This document shows positions 1-6,496 of a stretch of DNA of 9,759 nucleotides, one piece after another. The stretch lies in NCBI GenBank assembly GCA_035719045.1, contig DASTGO010000490.1, positions 1 to 9,759 on the forward strand, written 5' to 3'. The stretch comes from DASTGO01 sp035719045 (GTDB taxonomy: Bacteria; Actinomycetota; Actinomycetes; Actinomycetales; Kineosporiaceae). The notes beneath the pieces are model-generated. The model ran no database searches, was not told where the DNA came from, and was given only the letters and a program-made list of their open reading frames with translations. How positions within the stretch are numbered: position 1 is the stretch's first letter; every line of letters starts with the position of its first letter. Both the position numbers and the translations under genes were made by a program.

Positions 1-1
1 C

Positions 2-919
2 TCCGTACCCGAGCCGGAGACATCCGACGGGACCGCCGCGCAACTGCCCTCCCCCCAGGCGGCCCGCGAGTCCGCGACCGCAGCCGCCACCGGTTCCGCG
101 GCGGCCGCCTCGCCCACCACCAGCAGTACCCCACCCACGGCCGCGCCGGTCCCCGCAACGCCGGCACCGGCCTCCCCCGGCCCCACGGTGCCGGTCACGG
201 CCGCACCGGGGTTGCCGGGGTTGCCGGGAGCCGTCCCGGCCCCCGCCGGGTACGGCTCCACCGTCGACGAGCCGGCACCCGCCCCGGCACCGTTCCTGCC
301 ACCGGGGACCCTCCCGGTCCGCCCGGAGGGCAGAGCGGTCACCGCCACCGGGAACTTCCGGGCGCCCTTCCCCGGCTCGGTCGGTGCCCGCTGGCTGCTG
401 ACCGGCCGCGGGGACGAGGTGACGCTGACCGGTCAGGGCTACGTCCAGGTCCGGTGGGCGGCCACCTACGCCCGCGGGACCGGACCGCTTCAACTGCCCG
501 TCTGGTCGGGTCTGCAGGGAAAGCTGTTCCACGTCGCCTCCGGCGGCGGGCACCGACTGGACGACGGCGTGCCGGGCGCCACCGACCTGCCGCACACCTG
601 GCTGGGGAACCCCTCCACCGGCTACGACACCCTCCCGCCGGGGGCCGCACCACCGTGGCACGTGGAGTACTACTACCTGGACGGCTCGGTCACGCTGACC
701 AACCTGGAGGACGCCGCCGGCTACGACCTCGGGGTCGGTCCACGGACCCGGGCCCAGGTCCTGACGGACCTGAACACCGCACCAGGCAGGTCCGTGGTCC
801 GGTTCGGACTGGTCCGTGACAACGGCACCGACACCGCACCCGTCCCGCAGTACCTGACCCGCAGCACGATCGGCACGGTAGAGGGCCTGCTCGCCGTCCC
901 CCAGCACAGCGCCGTCTGA
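2..919 (+). CDS. Unrecognised protein with Pro/Ala/Thr-rich linker (5' end missing)
   Basis: The frame is open from the left edge (codon starting at base 2) to a TGA at 917-919, so 305 C-terminal residues are visible and the start lies outside the window. An internal GTG at 188 is possible, but the low-complexity stretch continues upstream of it in the same frame without a stop. The first 115 or so visible residues are a flexible linker rich in Pro, Ala, Thr and Ser, including a short GLPGLPG run encoded by a repeated GGGTTGCCG. The remaining 190 or so residues look folded and rich in aromatic and Gly residues (for example WLLTGRGDEV, WHVEYYYLDGS, VVRFGLVRDNGT). Such linkers are common in exported or membrane-anchored actinobacterial proteins, so an extracytoplasmic domain is likely but inferred. 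I do not recognise the family and assign no function. The PHP-domain gene starts 75 bp downstream on the same strand. Confidence 0.75.
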   Translation, partial: SVPEPETSDGTAAQLPSPQAARESATAAATGSAAAASPTTSSTPPTAAPVPATPAPASPGPTVPVTAAPGLPGLPGAVPAPAGYGSTVDEPAPAPAPFLPPGTLPVRPEGRAVTATGNFRAPFPGSVGARWLLTGRGDEVTLTGQGYVQVRWAATYARGTGPLQLPVWSGLQGKLFHVASGGGHRLDDGVPGATDLPHTWLGNPSTGYDTLPPGAAPPWHVEYYYLDGSVTLTNLEDAAGYDLGVGPRTRAQVLTDLNTAPGRSVVRFGLVRDNGTDTAPVPQYLTRSTIGTVEGLLAVPQHSAV

Positions 920-994
920 CCCGCCCGGCGCCCGCCCGCCAGGGACGCGCGGTTCGGCGGGTGGCCGCCGCCGGCTGCTGCCAGGCTGGGCGAC

Positions 995-2065
995 GTGAAC
1001 GATCCCGACCAGGGCGTGCCCGGCCGCACGCCTCGGGACCCGGTGGCGGACCTGCGCCGGATCGCCTTCCTGCTGGAGCGAACCCTGCAGTCCGGCTACC
1101 GGGTCAAGGCGTTCCGCGGCGCGGCCGCCACCCTCGCACGACTGGACGGCACGGACGTCGCCCGGCACGCCGCCGCCGGAACGCTGACCACCCTGCCCGG
1201 CGTCGGGGACACCACGGCCCGGGTCGTCGCCGAGTCGGTGTCCGGCCGCGTGCCGCAGTACCTGGCGGAACTGGAGGCGACGTCCGCGGGACCGCTGGCG
1301 ACGGGCGGTGAGTCGCTGCGGGCCCTGCTGCGCGGGGACTGCCACAGCCACTCCGACTGGTCCGACGGCGGTTCCCCGATCGAGGAGATGGCGCTGACCG
1401 CCCGCGATCTCGGACATCAGTACCAGGCGCTGACCGACCACTCGCCGCGGCTCACGGTGGCCCGCGGGCTGACCGCGGAGCGGCTGCGCCGGCAGCTGGG
1501 CATCGTCCGCGGACTCGGCGAGCGACTGACCCCGTTCCGGCTGCTGACCGGCATCGAGGTGGACATCCTGGAGGACGGCGCCCTGGACCAGTCCGGGGAG
1601 CTGCTCGCCGAACTCGACGTGACGGTGGCCAGCGTGCACTCCAAGCTGCGGATGGACAGCCGGGAGATGACCGCCCGGATGCTGTCCGCGGTGCGCAACC
1701 CGCACACCGACATCCTCGGCCACTGCACCGGCCGCTATGTGGTGGGCAAGCCGCGTCCGGAGTCGCAGTTCGACGCCGAGGCCGTCTTCGCCGCCTGCGC
1801 CGAGCACGGGGTCGCCGTCGAGGTGAACTCCCGTCCCGAACGTCTGGACCCGCCCCGGCGCCTGCTGCGGCGGGCGATCGAACTCGGCTGCCTGCTGTCG
1901 GTCGACACCGACGCGCACGCCCCCGGGCAGCTGGACTGGCAGCAGTACGGCTGCGCCCGGGCGGTGGAGTGCGGGGCGAACCCGGCGTCAGTGGTCAACA
2001 CCTGGCCGGTGGAGGACCTGCTCGCCTGGACCCGCGACCACCGCCACCGACCCGCCACCCGCTGA
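995..2065 (+). CDS. PHP-domain metal-dependent hydrolase with helix-hairpin-helix N-terminus (PolX-like C-terminal half)
   Basis: This 356-residue protein starts with GTG and has only a weak GGCTGGG-type ribosome site. Residues 15-100 resemble the small Pol-beta/PolX N-terminal domain, with a helix-hairpin-helix signature LPGVGDTTA around 67-75. Residues 112-350 form a PHP domain with the expected metal-binding series: HSHSDWSDG (His117, His119), TDH (Asp148-His149), GIEVD (Glu188), ASVHSK (His215), GHCTGR (His243), VEVNSR (Glu276) and DTDAHAP (Asp306, His308). In family X DNA polymerases this module sits behind a nucleotidyltransferase domain and can act as a 3'-5' exonuclease or phosphodiesterase. 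Here the polymerase palm is absent: the protein goes from the HhH straight into PHP, and at 356 residues it is much shorter than bacterial PolX (about 570). Stand-alone proteins of this layout exist in actinobacteria; the substrate is unknown, with DNA ends or a phosphoester the likeliest. Its 3' end faces the LCP gene. Confidence 0.85.
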   Translation: MNDPDQGVPGRTPRDPVADLRRIAFLLERTLQSGYRVKAFRGAAATLARLDGTDVARHAAAGTLTTLPGVGDTTARVVAESVSGRVPQYLAELEATSAGPLATGGESLRALLRGDCHSHSDWSDGGSPIEEMALTARDLGHQYQALTDHSPRLTVARGLTAERLRRQLGIVRGLGERLTPFRLLTGIEVDILEDGALDQSGELLAELDVTVASVHSKLRMDSREMTARMLSAVRNPHTDILGHCTGRYVVGKPRPESQFDAEAVFAACAEHGVAVEVNSRPERLDPPRRLLRRAIELGCLLSVDTDAHAPGQLDWQQYGCARAVECGANPASVVNTWPVEDLLAWTRDHRHRPATR

Positions 2066-2091
2066 CCAGGCGGCCTTCCGCCCGCTGGCCC

Positions 2092-2133
2092 GCACCGACC
2101 GGCCCGCACCGACCGGCCTGCACCGACCGGCCT
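2092..2133. repeat. Three tandem 14-bp repeats between convergent genes
   Basis: Three back-to-back copies of GCACCGACCGGCC(C/T) occupy 2092-2105, 2106-2119 and 2120-2133. The last two are identical and the first differs at its final base. They lie in the 86-bp gap between the convergent PHP and LCP stop codons, so they are non-coding. They are probably a replication-slippage product; a role in transcription termination is possible, but no long hairpin or T-run is seen. Confidence 0.85.
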
Positions 2134-2151
2134 CCGCTGACAGGACCGGGA

Positions 2152-3627
2152 TCAGGCCGGGCAGATGCTGGCCGCGGCGGTTCGCAGCTGGGCCCCGTCG
2201 ACCTGGACCGGCCGCGAGGCCGAGGGGGTGGGTGTCCCGCCGCCCGCGCCCGCGGCCGGGTCCACCGGGGGCGACCAGTCCGGTCCGGCGACCACCACGA
2301 TCGTCGACCCGAGCGCCGGGTCCTCGTGCAGCTGCGCGAACGGCAGCACGGAGGCCAGCAGCCGGGCCTGCTCCAGCTGTCCGGGCCCGTAGCGCAGCAC
2401 GGTGCCGTCGGTGTGCGCGGCCGATCCGGTCCCGGTGACGGTGAAGCCGGCGGCCCGCAACTGCCCGGCGGCGGTCAGCGCGACCCCGGAGCGCCCGGCC
2501 CCGTTGAGCACCCGGACCTTCACCGCCGAGGCCCCTGCCACCTGCACCGGCCCGCCGGAGGTCGCGGTACCCGGTCCGGCAGGCGTGGGGTCCGGTGCGC
2601 CGCCGTCGACCGAGATCGGGCGGTCCTCGCGGATGGCCCGCCACAGGTCATCCGCGGCGGGAGTCCACTCCAGGCGGTTCACATCAGCCGGATAGGTCCC
2701 GTTGGGCACGGTCAGGAACCGGATGTTGTGCAGCCCGATCGCATGCACCTCCCTGGCCAGCCCGACCAGGGTGGTGAGGTCCGCCAGTTGCGGGTCGGTG
2801 GTCATCGATCTGGTCGCCGCATCGAGGAACCCGTACAGCCGCAGGGGGTTGGTCAGCGTCCCGGTGCTGGTCGCCTGCTGCAGCACCGAGGACAGGAAGG
2901 CCTGCTGCCGGCCGATCCGGCCCAGGTCGCCGCCGTCGCCGAGGGCGTACCGCTCCCGGACGTAGCTCAGCGCCTGGTCGCCGCTCACCCGGGACCGCCC
3001 GGCGGGCAGCGAGATCCCGTGCCGGCGGTCGTTGATCGCCTCCGGCAGGCAGATCTCCACGCTGCCCAGGGCGTCCACCATGGCCTTGAAGCCGGCGAAG
3101 TCGATCACCATGTAGTGGTCGATCCGGATCCGGGTGAGCTGCTCGACGGTCCGGACCGTGCACGCGGCGCCGCCGATGGTGTATGCCTCGTTGAACATCC
3201 GCAGACCGCCCGGGTGCGAGGAGCCGTCCGGGGTCACACAGTCCGGCATCCGGACCATCGAGTCACGGGGGATGCTCACCGCCAGCGCCGAGGACCGGTC
3301 CGCCGGCAGGTGCAGCAGCATGGTGGTGTCCGAGCGCCCGACGTCCTTGGTCCCGCCGACGAACCCGTTGGCGCCCAGCCGTGAGTCCGATCCGAGCACA
3401 AGCACGTTCAGGGGCGTGCGCTCGGCGTCCGAGGCCGCGGGCAGGGGAGCCGGCCGGTCCGTCCCGAGCCGGTCGGTGATGTCGGTGGCGGTGATGTTGC
3501 CGCGCAGATGCCCGACCATCCAGCCGGCGATGATCCCGCCGGTCACCAGAAAGGTGGCGAGCACCGCCCCGGCGATGAGCCACCCGCGCCGCCGGGTTCC
3601 GGCGGTGGACACCGTCCGGTCCGACAT
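2152..3627 (-). CDS. LytR-CpsA-Psr (LCP) family cell-wall glycopolymer ligase with LytR_C domain
   Basis: This is a 491-residue protein. The ATG at 3627 was chosen because AGGAGG lies 7 nt upstream on the minus strand; the frame is open for 83 more codons upstream, but those are Arg/Pro-rich and unlike the family. Residues 13-39 combine basic residues with one membrane segment (WLIAGAVLATFLVTGGIIAGW), giving an N-in, outside-facing topology. The LCP domain spans about 71-255 with LVLGSDSR (Asp81, Arg83), GRSDTTMLLH (Arg98), SIPRDS (Arg121, Asp122), a Cys130/Cys156 pair and GRIGRQQAFL (235-244). A LytR_C domain follows at about 367-449 (VKVRVLNGAGRSGVA...), joined by a Pro/Thr/Gly linker, with another Pro-rich stretch after it. 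Family members transfer a polyprenyl-phosphate-linked glycopolymer (teichoic acid, arabinogalactan or capsule) to peptidoglycan outside the membrane. The polymer cannot be told here because no wall-polymer genes are adjacent. It is transcribed away from the divergent universal stress gene. Confidence 0.92.
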   Translation of the reverse strand: MSDRTVSTAGTRRRGWLIAGAVLATFLVTGGIIAGWMVGHLRGNITATDITDRLGTDRPAPLPAASDAERTPLNVLVLGSDSRLGANGFVGGTKDVGRSDTTMLLHLPADRSSALAVSIPRDSMVRMPDCVTPDGSSHPGGLRMFNEAYTIGGAACTVRTVEQLTRIRIDHYMVIDFAGFKAMVDALGSVEICLPEAINDRRHGISLPAGRSRVSGDQALSYVRERYALGDGGDLGRIGRQQAFLSSVLQQATSTGTLTNPLRLYGFLDAATRSMTTDPQLADLTTLVGLAREVHAIGLHNIRFLTVPNGTYPADVNRLEWTPAADDLWRAIREDRPISVDGGAPDPTPAGPGTATSGGPVQVAGASAVKVRVLNGAGRSGVALTAAGQLRAAGFTVTGTGSAAHTDGTVLRYGPGQLEQARLLASVLPFAQLHEDPALGSTIVVVAGPDWSPPVDPAAGAGGGTPTPSASRPVQVDGAQLRTAAASICPA

Positions 3628-3741
3628 CCCTGACCTCCTGTCGCGCGCCCACGCCCTGGAACCCACCCGTGCCGCGACGCGACCGGGGCAGCGGCGGGCG
3701 GGGCACGGCAGGACGGGCCGGTCGACCGCTGCAGGGGCTGC

Positions 3742-3771
3742 CCCCGCCCGGACCGTGGGGCCCGGGCGGGG
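3742..3771 (-). promoter_or_regulatory. GC-rich stem-loop in the upstream leader of the LCP gene
   Basis: CCCCGCCCGG at 3742-3751 and CCGGGCGGGG at 3762-3771 are perfect 10-bp inverted repeats around a 10-nt loop. They lie about 115 nt upstream of the LCP start. If transcription of the LCP gene begins farther upstream this would be a stable 5'-leader hairpin; there is no U-run after it on either strand, so a classic terminator is unlikely. Confidence 0.4.
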
Positions 3772-3882
3772 TCCGAGGTCAGGACGATCGGGAGGGCGCC
3801 CACGTTGCAGACCCGCCGACCGGTCGCGGAGCGTGCTGATCTTCACTCGGCAGGACGCAACCACACCTGAAGACACGCCGTA

Positions 3883-3892
3883 ATCACGTGAT
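3883..3892. promoter_or_regulatory. Perfect palindrome ATCACGTGAT, candidate operator
   Basis: A 10-bp perfect dyad centred between 3887 and 3888 overlaps a second small palindrome TGATCA (3889-3894) and is embedded in TAATCACGTGATCACAC. It lies in the most A/T-rich part of the divergent spacer, about 255 nt from the LCP start and 175 nt from the Usp start. A dimeric regulator could bind here. The regulator is unknown. Confidence 0.35.
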
Positions 3893-4051
3893 CACACACG
3901 GCAATGACGGATCCCGGTGTGCCTGTCGCTCCCCCGGACGGACCGCGCAGGTACCGCCGCAGGGCTAAGGGCCCGGTCCCCCTCCCGGAGCCGGGTTCAC
4001 CCTGGTGCCTCGATGGTTCGGCATCCACGGCCCGGTGATGCCGGCCCCCGG

Positions 4052-4065
4052 CCGAAGGGTTTCGG
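4052..4065 (+). promoter_or_regulatory. Short hairpin overlapping the Usp ribosome binding site
   Basis: CCGAA (4052-4056) and TTCGG (4061-4065) flank the loop GGGT directly before the ATG at 4066. The purine run GAAGGG, the only Shine-Dalgarno-like sequence for this gene, lies inside the hairpin. It could dampen initiation, but a 5-bp stem can arise by chance in GC-rich DNA. Confidence 0.35.
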
Positions 4066-4584
4066 ATGAGCGTGACGGCGACTGCCAGGCCCGTGGTGGT
4101 GGGGATCGACGGGTCCGGCCGGGCAGAACAGATCCTGGAATGGGCGGCCGCGGAGGCCGTGGTCTGCCGCGCACCGCTACATGTCGTGACCGTGTGGACC
4201 TGGGACGGCCAGGCCACCGCCGGCCCCTCCGCCCGGCGCCCGGACCGGTCCACCGCCCGTCCCGGGGGCTGGGCCCGGCAGGTCCAGGAGACCCTGGTGG
4301 CCCGCGTGCTGGCCAGGTTCGGCAACCAGGCCCCGCCGATCTCGGTCGAGGTCACCATGGGAGACCCGGCCACCCAGCTCATCGAACGCTCCTGCCACGC
4401 CGAACTGCTCGTGGTCGGCGCCGACTCCACCGACCACGAGCACGGGTCCCGGACCGTCGCCCGGGTCTGTGTCCAGCACGCCGGCTGCCCGGTGGTGGTG
4501 GTTCCCGCGGAGGGCGCCCTGGCCCATCCGGCGGTCCCCCGGCAGTGTCCCCCGGACGGGACGACCCGGCTCAGCGCGGACTGA
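4066..4584 (+). CDS. Universal stress protein (UspA family), single domain
   Basis: This 172-residue protein has one Usp fold. It starts with PVVVGIDGSGRAEQILEWAAAEA (first strand, nucleotide-site Asp15, first helix), then PLHVVTVW for strand 2, and ends LLVVGADSTDHEHGSRTVARVCVQHAGCPVVVVP (114-147). Family members are cytoplasmic, often ATP-binding dimers linked to starvation, hypoxia or oxidative stress survival. The usual loop G-x2-G-x9-G-S/T is altered here: after VVG the sequence is ADSTDHEHGS, so the second Gly is missing and the loop is short and acidic. Nucleotide binding may therefore be weak or lost. A region at 48-70, rich in Pro/Arg/Ser, is longer than in many Usp domains. The ATG at 4066 follows GAAGGG at a 6-nt distance. 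The stop lies in the first copy of a 22-bp tandem duplication, facing the P450 gene. Confidence 0.9.
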   Translation: MSVTATARPVVVGIDGSGRAEQILEWAAAEAVVCRAPLHVVTVWTWDGQATAGPSARRPDRSTARPGGWARQVQETLVARVLARFGNQAPPISVEVTMGDPATQLIERSCHAELLVVGADSTDHEHGSRTVARVCVQHAGCPVVVVPAEGALAHPAVPRQCPPDGTTRLSAD

Positions 4585-4613
4585 CCAGCAGTTCAGCGCG
4601 GACTGACCAGCAG
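4571..4613. repeat. 22-bp-period tandem duplication spanning two convergent stop codons
   Basis: The 21-bp sequence at 4571-4591 recurs exactly at 4593-4613 (period 22, one T between). Each copy contains TGA in the frame of the Usp gene and TCA, the complement of a P450 stop. The Usp gene stops in the left copy (TGA 4582-4584) and the P450 in the right copy (TCA 4593-4595). A single ancestral copy would have made the two genes overlap tail to tail by 14 bp. Confidence 0.9.
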
Positions 4614-6044
4614 CGGGAGCCCGCCGTGCGGGCGGAGGGTGACCAGGGCGTCCACACGGCACGGCACCCGGCCCGCGGGGTGGTCCACGCGCCGGTCACG
4701 CAGCAGCGTGGCCAGCACCAGCACCGCCTCGACCAGCGCGAACTCACGGCCGATACACAGCCGTGGCCCGGCCCCGAACGGCAGGTAGGCCCCGGCCCGC
4801 ACCGCCGCCGGGGGTTCACCGGCGAACCGCTGCGGGTCGAACCGGTCCGGCAGCGGCCAGGACTGGGCGCGCCGGTGCAGCAGCCACGGGCTGATGATGA
4901 CCAGCGTCCCGGCGGGCACCTCGATCCCGGCCAGTTCGTCGGCGGCCAGCGCCCGGCGGGTCAGCACCCAGGCGGGCGGGTACAGCCGCAGCGCCTCGTC
5001 CACGCAGGCCCGCAGCCAGGGCAGCCGGGGCAGGTCCGACCAGCCCGGTTCCCGCCCGGCGAGCACCTGGTCCAGTTCGGCATGCACCGCGGCCTGCACC
5101 TGCGGATGCCCGGCGAGCAGGTGCAGGGTCCAGGTCAGGCAGGCCGCGACGGTCTCGTGCCCGGCGATGACCAGGGTGACCAGCTCGTCGCGCAGGTCCG
5201 TCTCGGACACCCCGCCCTCGGTGCCCAGCGAGCGCAGCAGCAGGGCGAGCAGATCAGGATCTGCCGGCCCCACCCCCGCCGCCCGCCGCGCGGTCACCAG
5301 GCCCGCGCAGACGTCGTCGAGGACGCCGGTGGCCCGGCGCAGGCGGCGCCTGGCCGGCGTGGGCAGCCAGTCCGGCACCAGGGACCGGGCCCGGACCATC
5401 ACGGCCCCCAGCGCCTCGTCGACGGCGTGCAGCACGCGCTCGCCGGCCGGCGCCAGGTCGGCCTCGAACAAGGTGTGGCCGAGCACCTCCAGCATCGCTG
5501 CCTGGAGACCCTGGTCGACGTCCACCGGCCCGCTCCCGGCCGCCGACCACGCCTGGCCCAGACGGCGGGCGGCCGCCACCGACTCCGCGGCGACCCGGTC
5601 CAGACCGGCGCGGTGGAAGGCGGGCTGGACCAGCCGGCGCCGGGCCCGCCATGCCTCCCCGTCACTGGTCAGCAGGCCGTTGCCGGTGACCGCCGACAGC
5701 GCCGTGTACTGCAGGGTCTGTTTGCCGTAGGCGCGGTTGTTGTCCTGCAGGACCTGCCGGGCCGCGCCGGGGTCGTTGACCAGCAGGACGGGCGCACCCG
5801 GCATCGGGAGGGCCACCAGGTCCCCGTGCTCGGCGACCATGCGCTCCAGATAGCCCAGCGGATCCCGGCGGATGGCCGGCACGGCGCGCAGCAGTTCCAG
5901 GACCGTCGGCCCACCGGCGTCGAGCCGACCGGACCAGGGGTGACGCCGTCGCGGCCGGGCCGGGACCTCGGGCGGGGTCTGCCGGGCGCCGGAGGGACGG
6001 CGCCGGGAGGACTGCTGCCGGGAGGACTGCTGCCGGGAGGACAT
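4593..6044 (-). CDS. Cytochrome P450
   Basis: A complete bacterial P450 of 483 residues from the ATG at 6044. The frame is open farther upstream, but that part overlaps the GroES-like gene in a shadow frame. Hallmarks are the I-helix AGHET (294-298, oxygen activation), the K-helix ExxR (Glu350-Arg353), PDRFDPQRF (399-407), and the haem loop FGAGPRLCIG with Cys430 as axial ligand. There is no N-terminal membrane anchor, so it should be soluble. The sequence style (LTSDGEAWRARRRLVQPAFHR, TLVIISPWLLHRRAQSWPLPDRFDP) resembles the CYP4/CYP102-like group that often hydroxylates fatty or hydrophobic substrates, but the substrate cannot be called. The first 15 or so residues carry an SSRQQ repeat. 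No ferredoxin or reductase gene is nearby, so electrons must come from elsewhere. No Shine-Dalgarno precedes the ATG. It lies 40 bp after the GroES-like gene, probably cotranscribed. Confidence 0.93.
   Translation of the reverse strand: MSSRQQSSRQQSSRRRPSGARQTPPEVPARPRRRHPWSGRLDAGGPTVLELLRAVPAIRRDPLGYLERMVAEHGDLVALPMPGAPVLLVNDPGAARQVLQDNNRAYGKQTLQYTALSAVTGNGLLTSDGEAWRARRRLVQPAFHRAGLDRVAAESVAAARRLGQAWSAAGSGPVDVDQGLQAAMLEVLGHTLFEADLAPAGERVLHAVDEALGAVMVRARSLVPDWLPTPARRRLRRATGVLDDVCAGLVTARRAAGVGPADPDLLALLLRSLGTEGGVSETDLRDELVTLVIAGHETVAACLTWTLHLLAGHPQVQAAVHAELDQVLAGREPGWSDLPRLPWLRACVDEALRLYPPAWVLTRRALAADELAGIEVPAGTLVIISPWLLHRRAQSWPLPDRFDPQRFAGEPPAAVRAGAYLPFGAGPRLCIGREFALVEAVLVLATLLRDRRVDHPAGRVPCRVDALVTLRPHGGLPLLVSPR
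6002..6041. repeat. 15-bp tandem repeat at the 5' end of the P450 gene
   Basis: Two full copies of GCCGGGAGGACTGCT (6002-6016, 6017-6031) and ten bases of a third (6032-6041). On the minus strand they encode SSRQQ-SSRQQ-SSR immediately after the P450 initiator Met. The unit is a multiple of three, so copy-number changes would preserve the frame. Confidence 0.9.
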
Positions 6045-6084
6045 CGGGAACGGTGGCGCCGGGGACTTCAGGTCTCGGGGCGGA

Positions 6085-6441
6085 CTACAGGTACAGCCCG
6101 GTCTGGCCGTCCTCCACGCGAGGGGCGGCGACGGCGTGGATGTCCCGCTCCCGGAGCAGGACGTACTGCGCCCCCTGCAGCTCGACCTCGGCCCGCTCCT
6201 CCGGGTCGTACAGCACCCGGTCACCGACCTGGACCTGCCGCACGTGCTGGCCGATCGCGACCACGGTGGCCCAGCCCAGGCGCTTGCCGACGGCGGCGGT
6301 CGCCGGGATGACGATCCCGGAGTTGGAGCGCCGCTCCCCCGCCTCGCCCTCCACCGACACCAGCACCCGGTCGTGCAGCATCCGGATCGGGACACGTGCG
6401 GTCTCGATGCCGCTGACGGCCGGGGAGGTCGAGGAGGTCAC
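6085..6441 (-). CDS. GroES-family chaperonin (Cpn10-like paralogue)
   Basis: A 118-residue protein with the Cpn10 fold signature: PIRMLHDRVLVSVEG (18-32), a mobile-loop-like segment GERRSNSGIVIP (35-46) keeping the hydrophobic IVI tripeptide that contacts GroEL, GKRLGWATVVAIG, and GDRVLYDPEE (73-82). It differs from housekeeping GroES (about 95-100 residues) by about 20 extra N-terminal residues and a C-terminal RVEDGQTGLYL. No groEL is adjacent, as it would be for the main groES. This matches the actinobacterial group commonly annotated as GroES family chaperonin; whether it caps GroEL or does something else is unknown. The start is uncertain: the GTG at 6441 gives the full length, and TACCGT sits at exactly -12 to -7 of it, which suggests a leaderless transcript; ATG at residue 21 is the alternative. 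It lies 55 bp after the DUF3618 gene and 40 bp before the P450. Confidence 0.88.
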   Translation of the reverse strand: MTSSTSPAVSGIETARVPIRMLHDRVLVSVEGEAGERRSNSGIVIPATAAVGKRLGWATVVAIGQHVRQVQVGDRVLYDPEERAEVELQGAQYVLLRERDIHAVAAPRVEDGQTGLYL

Positions 6442-6447
6442 GTGCGA

Positions 6448-6453
6448 ACGGTA
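6448..6453 (-). promoter_or_regulatory. Possible -10 element (TACCGT) for leaderless GroES-like mRNA
   Basis: On the minus strand TACCGT is followed by six bases and then the GTG at 6441, the spacing of a -10 hexamer (TANNNT) to a start site at the initiation codon. No clear -35 is seen 17-18 bp upstream. There is no Shine-Dalgarno for this GTG, which agrees with leaderless translation. Confidence 0.3.
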
Positions 6454-6496
6454 CTCCGCGGGCCGAGGGCGGCCGCGACCGGCCGCACCCCGCGCG

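Larger units (their letters stand above)
3628..4065. other. 438-bp divergent intergenic region between LCP and universal stress genes
   Basis: I see no convincing gene here; the frames that stay open on either strand are Arg/Pro-rich shadow frames. The region should hold the promoters for both divergent genes. Recognisable structure is limited to a 10-bp GC stem-loop at 3742-3771, a perfect dyad ATCACGTGAT at 3883-3892 with local A/T enrichment, a TAAGGG at 3966-3971 that could be a -10 element for the rightward gene, and a short hairpin directly before the Usp start codon. No convincing -35 hexamer pairs with any of these. Confidence 0.7.

Noticed and set aside
935..961. Terminator after the first gene (CCCGCC/GGCGGG)
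   Set aside because: Only a 6-bp stem with a 15-nt loop and no T-run; expected by chance at this GC.
3628..3876. Longer LCP N-terminus (83 more codons)
   Set aside because: AGGAGG directly before the ATG at 3627 and a standard basic-plus-membrane-segment N-terminus make the short form clearly better.
4005..6311. 768-codon plus-strand open frame across the Usp, P450 and GroES-like genes
   Set aside because: It is Arg/Pro/Gly-rich shadow sequence opposite genes with clear family motifs; high GC removes stops.
6045..6395. Longer P450 N-terminus (117 more codons)
   Set aside because: This part overlaps the GroES-like gene in another frame, is Ser/Arg/Cys-rich and has no P450 similarity; ATG at 6044 is preferred.
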